Shown here piece by piece: positions 32,348-35,705 of a stretch of DNA of 35,705 nt. A program made the position numbers and the translations under genes. Source of the DNA: JACZWZ01 sp036478235 (GTDB lineage Bacteria > Actinomycetota > Acidimicrobiia > Spongiisociales > UBA11373); NCBI GenBank assembly GCA_036478235.1, contig JAZGDZ010000055.1, forward strand, positions 1 through 35,705, given 5' to 3'. Every line of letters starts with the position of its first letter. The stretch's first letter is position 1. The notes beneath the pieces are model-generated. The model was given only the letters and a program-made list of their open reading frames with translations, had not been told where the DNA came from and made no database searches.

Positions 32348-34339
32348 ATGCCTCCGGACCAGGTACCGGGAACCGGGACCATCGACGAACAACGCCGTGA
32401 GATGGCGATCCAGGCGCCGCCCGACGCCGCGCCGCCGGCCGCCGAACCGAACCTCTCCAACCTGGCTCTGACCATGGCCAACGCCCTGGGCACGGCCTGG
32501 GCCACATATCAGATGTATCCCGACCCACGGGGCCGGATCGGCTTCGACCGAGCACTGCAGGACCTTGCGGGTGCGCCCGGTATCGAGTACCTCGAGGTCG
32601 GCTCAGGAGCCTTCATCTGGGACCGGGCGGAGGTGCCGGCGACTCACGCCGGAACCGAAAGGATCGTCGACCGGCTTTTCGTGAACCGAGTCGCCATCGT
32701 TCAGTTTCTCGCCTCGCCGAGCGCAGACGATCTGCTGGCCCTGTTCGAGGTCATCCGCCGGACACCTGACGATCTCGACGAGATGGGAGGCGCCGCCGCT
32801 GTTCTCAGAGGATCCGGGGTCCACTCGGTACGGCTGCTGGAGAGACGAACCCTCAGCGACGTCGCGGAAGAGGACGACGCCGGGGACGGGGAGCTCGGGG
32901 GCACTGCCGACCCGGCCGACTACGCAGGTGATCCCGAAGCACTGGCGGCAGCACTCCTCGAGAAGGCGGGTGGCGACTCGGCCGCCCTGGCCTCCCTTGT
33001 CGTGGAAAGCTACGGCCGCGCCCACGAGCTCATCGACCCGCAAGACATCTGGGAGCGCGAGGAGATCGTCCACACGTTCGTCGACATGTTCTTCTACTTC
33101 CCGCCGGAGTACCAGGCGCCCCTGATATCCGAGGTGCTGGTCCGCCAGGACGACACCCCCTTTCGAATCTTCCTCGACCAGTTCGCCAGCCACGAGCTCA
33201 ACGAACTGGCCCCGCTCCTCGATCCGAAGACCCACCCCCTCCTGATCGAGTACGCGATGATCGCCGGCGAGACGGCGGATCGCAGCGGAGAGCTCATCGA
33301 CCTGCTCAACGAGTCCAGCACCGAGGACTCTGTCGACCTGGTTGTGGCGCGCCGGATCGAGGCGGTGCTCACACCCGGTCCCGACCAAGCAGATGCGTCG
33401 GGTGGCAGTGCGCTCGCCAGGCTCGCCGACCAGCGCCCCGACGCCGGGAGTCACTTCGCCACCGGCACCAAAGTCCTCCAAGGCCTGCTGACCGTCGTCG
33501 ACTCCGACCAGGACACGCGAAGGGTCCTGCGTGTCTGGGCCGGGAAGATCGCCCACGCCATCCGCCACAGAGATCCGAGCTCGGCCCTGATCTGGCTCAG
33601 GGCGGTGTCCGATGCCGATTCTCTGGCCAGCCCCGCCCAAGGCCCCGCCTACCAGGCGCTCCACAGGGCCATGAAGGCGGAAGTCGTTGCCGGACTCGCA
33701 GAGATACTGCATGCGGCTCCCGACTCGGTCGAGGCAAGAGAGCTGCTGCAGCGGCTGGCTCCCCATGTGACGGACCATCTCATCGAGTTCCTCGGCAGTG
33801 AGGAGGATCAGGGCCGTCGCCGGGCCTTGATCGAGATGGTGGTCGAGGTGTCGCGACAGAACCCGGCGCATGTCGTGGCCCTTCTCGAGGATCCTCGCTG
33901 GTATCTGATCCGCAACCTCGCCCTCATCCTCGGACGGTCCCAGCACCCGGAGGTGGTCGAGCACCTCATCCCCCTGACGACTCACCTCGACGACCGGATT
34001 CGACGCGAGGCGCTCCGGGCCATTTACGCCCTCACCCGGGACGCCGACATCATGCCGTTCATCGATGGACTGGCCGACCCCCACGAGTCCGTCCGCAAGG
34101 TGGCGGCCACCATCCTGCGCACCTGCCAAGGCGCCGAACTCGCTCCCGCCCTTGGAGCCCTCCTCTCGGGCCCCGCGGGCACGACCGTGAAGCTCGACGT
34201 CATCACCCTCCTGGGCACACTCGGTACCGACGACGCCCGGGCCGTCCTGGAGCAGCAGGCGCAAGTTCGCGCCGGGGGCTGGGGGGCCACCCGGGCGCTG
34301 CGCAGCGCGGCGCGCCAGGTCCTGGAGGCAGCGCGATGA
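32348..34339 (+). CDS. HEAT-repeat protein with an N-terminal domain shared with the next gene
   Basis: 663 residues from ATG 32348, which has GGAGGG about eleven bases upstream; ATG 32315 would add eleven residues but lacks a ribosome binding site. Residues about 35-140 form an alpha/beta domain (FIWDRAEVPATHAG, then VAIVQFLASPSADDLLALFEVI) that resembles the N-terminus of the downstream HD-GYP-like protein. An acidic linker at about 165-190 follows. The C-terminal third is HEAT/ARM-like helical repeats, for example RREALRAIYALTRDADIMPFIDGLADPHESVRKVAAT, described by its halves. There is no signal peptide or membrane helix. It overlaps the next gene as ATGA. A scaffold or regulatory partner role is inferred. 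Confidence 0.8.
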   Translation: MPPDQVPGTGTIDEQRREMAIQAPPDAAPPAAEPNLSNLALTMANALGTAWATYQMYPDPRGRIGFDRALQDLAGAPGIEYLEVGSGAFIWDRAEVPATHAGTERIVDRLFVNRVAIVQFLASPSADDLLALFEVIRRTPDDLDEMGGAAAVLRGSGVHSVRLLERRTLSDVAEEDDAGDGELGGTADPADYAGDPEALAAALLEKAGGDSAALASLVVESYGRAHELIDPQDIWEREEIVHTFVDMFFYFPPEYQAPLISEVLVRQDDTPFRIFLDQFASHELNELAPLLDPKTHPLLIEYAMIAGETADRSGELIDLLNESSTEDSVDLVVARRIEAVLTPGPDQADASGGSALARLADQRPDAGSHFATGTKVLQGLLTVVDSDQDTRRVLRVWAGKIAHAIRHRDPSSALIWLRAVSDADSLASPAQGPAYQALHRAMKAEVVAGLAEILHAAPDSVEARELLQRLAPHVTDHLIEFLGSEEDQGRRRALIEMVVEVSRQNPAHVVALLEDPRWYLIRNLALILGRSQHPEVVEHLIPLTTHLDDRIRREALRAIYALTRDADIMPFIDGLADPHESVRKVAATILRTCQGAELAPALGALLSGPAGTTVKLDVITLLGTLGTDDARAVLEQQAQVRAGGWGATRALRSAARQVLEAAR

Positions 34340-35705
34340 ACGAGGTCGGCGTCCGGACGCTGCTGACCGCGCTAAGACGGGCCACCTCACATCGGCGGCT
34401 CTATGGAGCTGAGCATCACCTGACGGAAGCCGCCGACGCTGCCGTCGCCCAGGCAGCCGATCAGCTCGTGGGAACCGCCAGGCGAACGGTGATCACCTCG
34501 ATAGACGACACGCTCTACCTCGACGGCCGCCCGTTGCCGGCAACCTCGATGGCCTTCAACGGGATCATCCGCGGTCTGCAGGAGCGCGGCGTCGAATCGA
34601 TCGCCTTCGAGGCTCCGGTCGACGCCGATGATTGCGGCAGGCTCGCCGCACTCATCTGCAGCCAGGGCGACGGTCCATCACCCGGCTCCACCGTCGCACT
34701 CAACCAGGACGAGTGGTCTCGCGAGGAAGTCGTTCCCTCCGGGTCGGAAGGGCTTCGCTCGGCCTACACCTCGTCGCTCGAGGCACTCCGCTCTGTCGGT
34801 GTTTCGCTGCGGAGGGGCACAGGCATCGAGCTGGCGCGGGCGACCTCGGCGGTCAAATCGCTGCTCGACCAGCTGATCTCACAGCCAGGAGCAGCCTTCC
34901 TGCTGACAACCGTGAAGAGCCACCACGAATACACCTTCTACCACTCGGTCAACACGTCGATCCTGTCGCTCGCCCTCGGCCGGCTGGCCGGGCTCGACGA
35001 AGACGATCAGTTGCTCCTGGGGATGGGCGCCCTCCTCCACGACATCGGCAAGATCGGGGTGTCGGCGGCGATTCTTCAGAATCCGGGACAGTTGAGCGTG
35101 TCGGACTGGGCCGAGATCAAGCGGCACCCCCAGCTCGGGGCCGAGGCGATCCTCGCTGCCGCCAACCCCGGACAGGAGGTGGCCGCGGTCGTCGCATTTG
35201 AGCATCACGCCCGGTTCGACGGCCTGGGGTACCCCGCCGCTGCCCAACGTCACCCGCACGACTCAGACCACTCCCACGGCGAGTCGTTGCACTTCTTCAG
35301 CCGTCTCGTCGCGGTCACGGACACGTACGATGCCATCACGACCCGGCGCGCCTACCGGCGCGCCGAAACCCCCGGCCGTGCTCTCTCCACACTTCTCCAC
35401 GGCGCCGGGACGTCCCACGACCCCGACTTCGTGCATGCATTCATCAGGATGATGGGCATATACCCGCCGGGCACCCTGCTCCAGGTGAAGAGCGGGAACA
35501 TCGTGATGATCACCCACCCCTCCGACCACCCTGCGGCCCCACCCCATGGGGTCGTCGTGGCGGATGCCGGCGGCTCTCACCTGGCCGATCCAGAGACCAT
35601 CGTGCTCGACATGAGCGACATCGTCGATCAGGTGTCACCCGCCCGGGTCGGGGTCGATCCCGCGGGTTTGCTCGATCGGCTCGCGGAACTCCAGCTGCTC
35701 GCTTC
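34336..35705 (+). CDS. HD-GYP-like phosphohydrolase (partial, runs off window)
   Basis: Open to the window edge, 456 codons without a stop. The N-terminal 110 residues resemble the N-terminal domain of the upstream HEAT protein. An HD domain follows: a His-rich start HHEYTFYHSVNTS near 205-217, the metal pair His235-Asp236 in LLHDIGKIGV, and EHHARFDGLGYP at 289-300. The GYP motif is present, but the usual HHE is HHA (Ala292), which removes a metal ligand of canonical HD-GYP enzymes. VTDTYDAITTRRAYR is the conserved post-GYP helix. HD-GYP proteins degrade cyclic-di-GMP; whether this one does is open. Translation is coupled by ATGA. Confidence 0.85.
   Translation, partial: MNEVGVRTLLTALRRATSHRRLYGAEHHLTEAADAAVAQAADQLVGTARRTVITSIDDTLYLDGRPLPATSMAFNGIIRGLQERGVESIAFEAPVDADDCGRLAALICSQGDGPSPGSTVALNQDEWSREEVVPSGSEGLRSAYTSSLEALRSVGVSLRRGTGIELARATSAVKSLLDQLISQPGAAFLLTTVKSHHEYTFYHSVNTSILSLALGRLAGLDEDDQLLLGMGALLHDIGKIGVSAAILQNPGQLSVSDWAEIKRHPQLGAEAILAAANPGQEVAAVVAFEHHARFDGLGYPAAAQRHPHDSDHSHGESLHFFSRLVAVTDTYDAITTRRAYRRAETPGRALSTLLHGAGTSHDPDFVHAFIRMMGIYPPGTLLQVKSGNIVMITHPSDHPAAPPHGVVVADAGGSHLADPETIVLDMSDIVDQVSPARVGVDPAGLLDRLAELQLLA

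Noticed and set aside
1..35705. tRNA and rRNA genes
   Set aside because: I looked for GGTTCGAATC-type T-arms with a CCA-side acceptor and for rRNA core motifs in the intergenic regions and found none. A covariance search would be decisive.

Overview
The window is GC-rich bacterial DNA. The best guess is an Actinomycetota chromosome, possibly Acidimicrobiia-like. The reasons are many GTG starts, tight ATGA/GTGA gene overlaps, a MenJ-type menaquinone reductase beside a nuo operon, and a DtxR-family regulator beside an iron ABC transporter. No 16S gene or other decisive marker is present, so the taxonomy is inference.

Layout. (1) 1-6773, minus strand: a first respiratory complex I operon in the order nuoA-B-C-D-H-I-J-K-L, with nuoL running off the left edge and no nuoE, nuoF or nuoG between nuoD and nuoH. 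This matches the 11-subunit type without an NADH module. Its NuoD has Trp at the position of the quinone-binding Tyr, and its NuoH has Ile in the PEAE motif. (2) 6954-8063, plus strand: a type I phosphodiesterase/pyrophosphatase. (3) 8237-12627: a DtxR-family repressor divergent from a complete Fe(III) ABC transporter (fbpABC). (4) 12889-14641: a 33-residue basic protein, a small single-helix membrane protein, and a bactofilin-like protein fused to membrane helices. (5) 14699-29813, minus strand: a second, complete 14-gene nuoA-N operon with an NADH module, interrupted by low-complexity repeat tracts. (6) 29823-32347: a geranylgeranyl/menaquinone reductase gene (menJ) surrounded by palindromic and tandem repeats. 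(7) 32348-35705, plus strand: a HEAT-repeat protein translationally coupled to an HD-GYP-like protein that runs off the right edge.

How it works together. The 14-subunit complex would oxidise NADH and reduce menaquinone, and MenJ would tune the menaquinone side chain. The 11-subunit complex would take electrons from another donor (ferredoxin, F420H2 or an unknown partner) and appears to have a remodelled quinone site. Iron uptake next door is plausibly controlled by the DtxR-like protein and would supply the many Fe-S clusters encoded here.

The most unusual material is repeat DNA. (a) A (GACTGGRGACTGG)/(CGGGAAACGGG)-type tract family sits between nuo genes and forms the 3' end of nuoI of operon 2, giving a Pro/Ser/Gln-rich tail. 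(b) A 71-bp hairpin repeat has six copies, with compensatory changes in its stem. (c) A TIR-bounded, MITE-like element occurs twice, each time immediately upstream of a minus-strand gene start (nuoA of operon 2 and menJ). No tRNA, rRNA, CRISPR array or transposase gene was seen.
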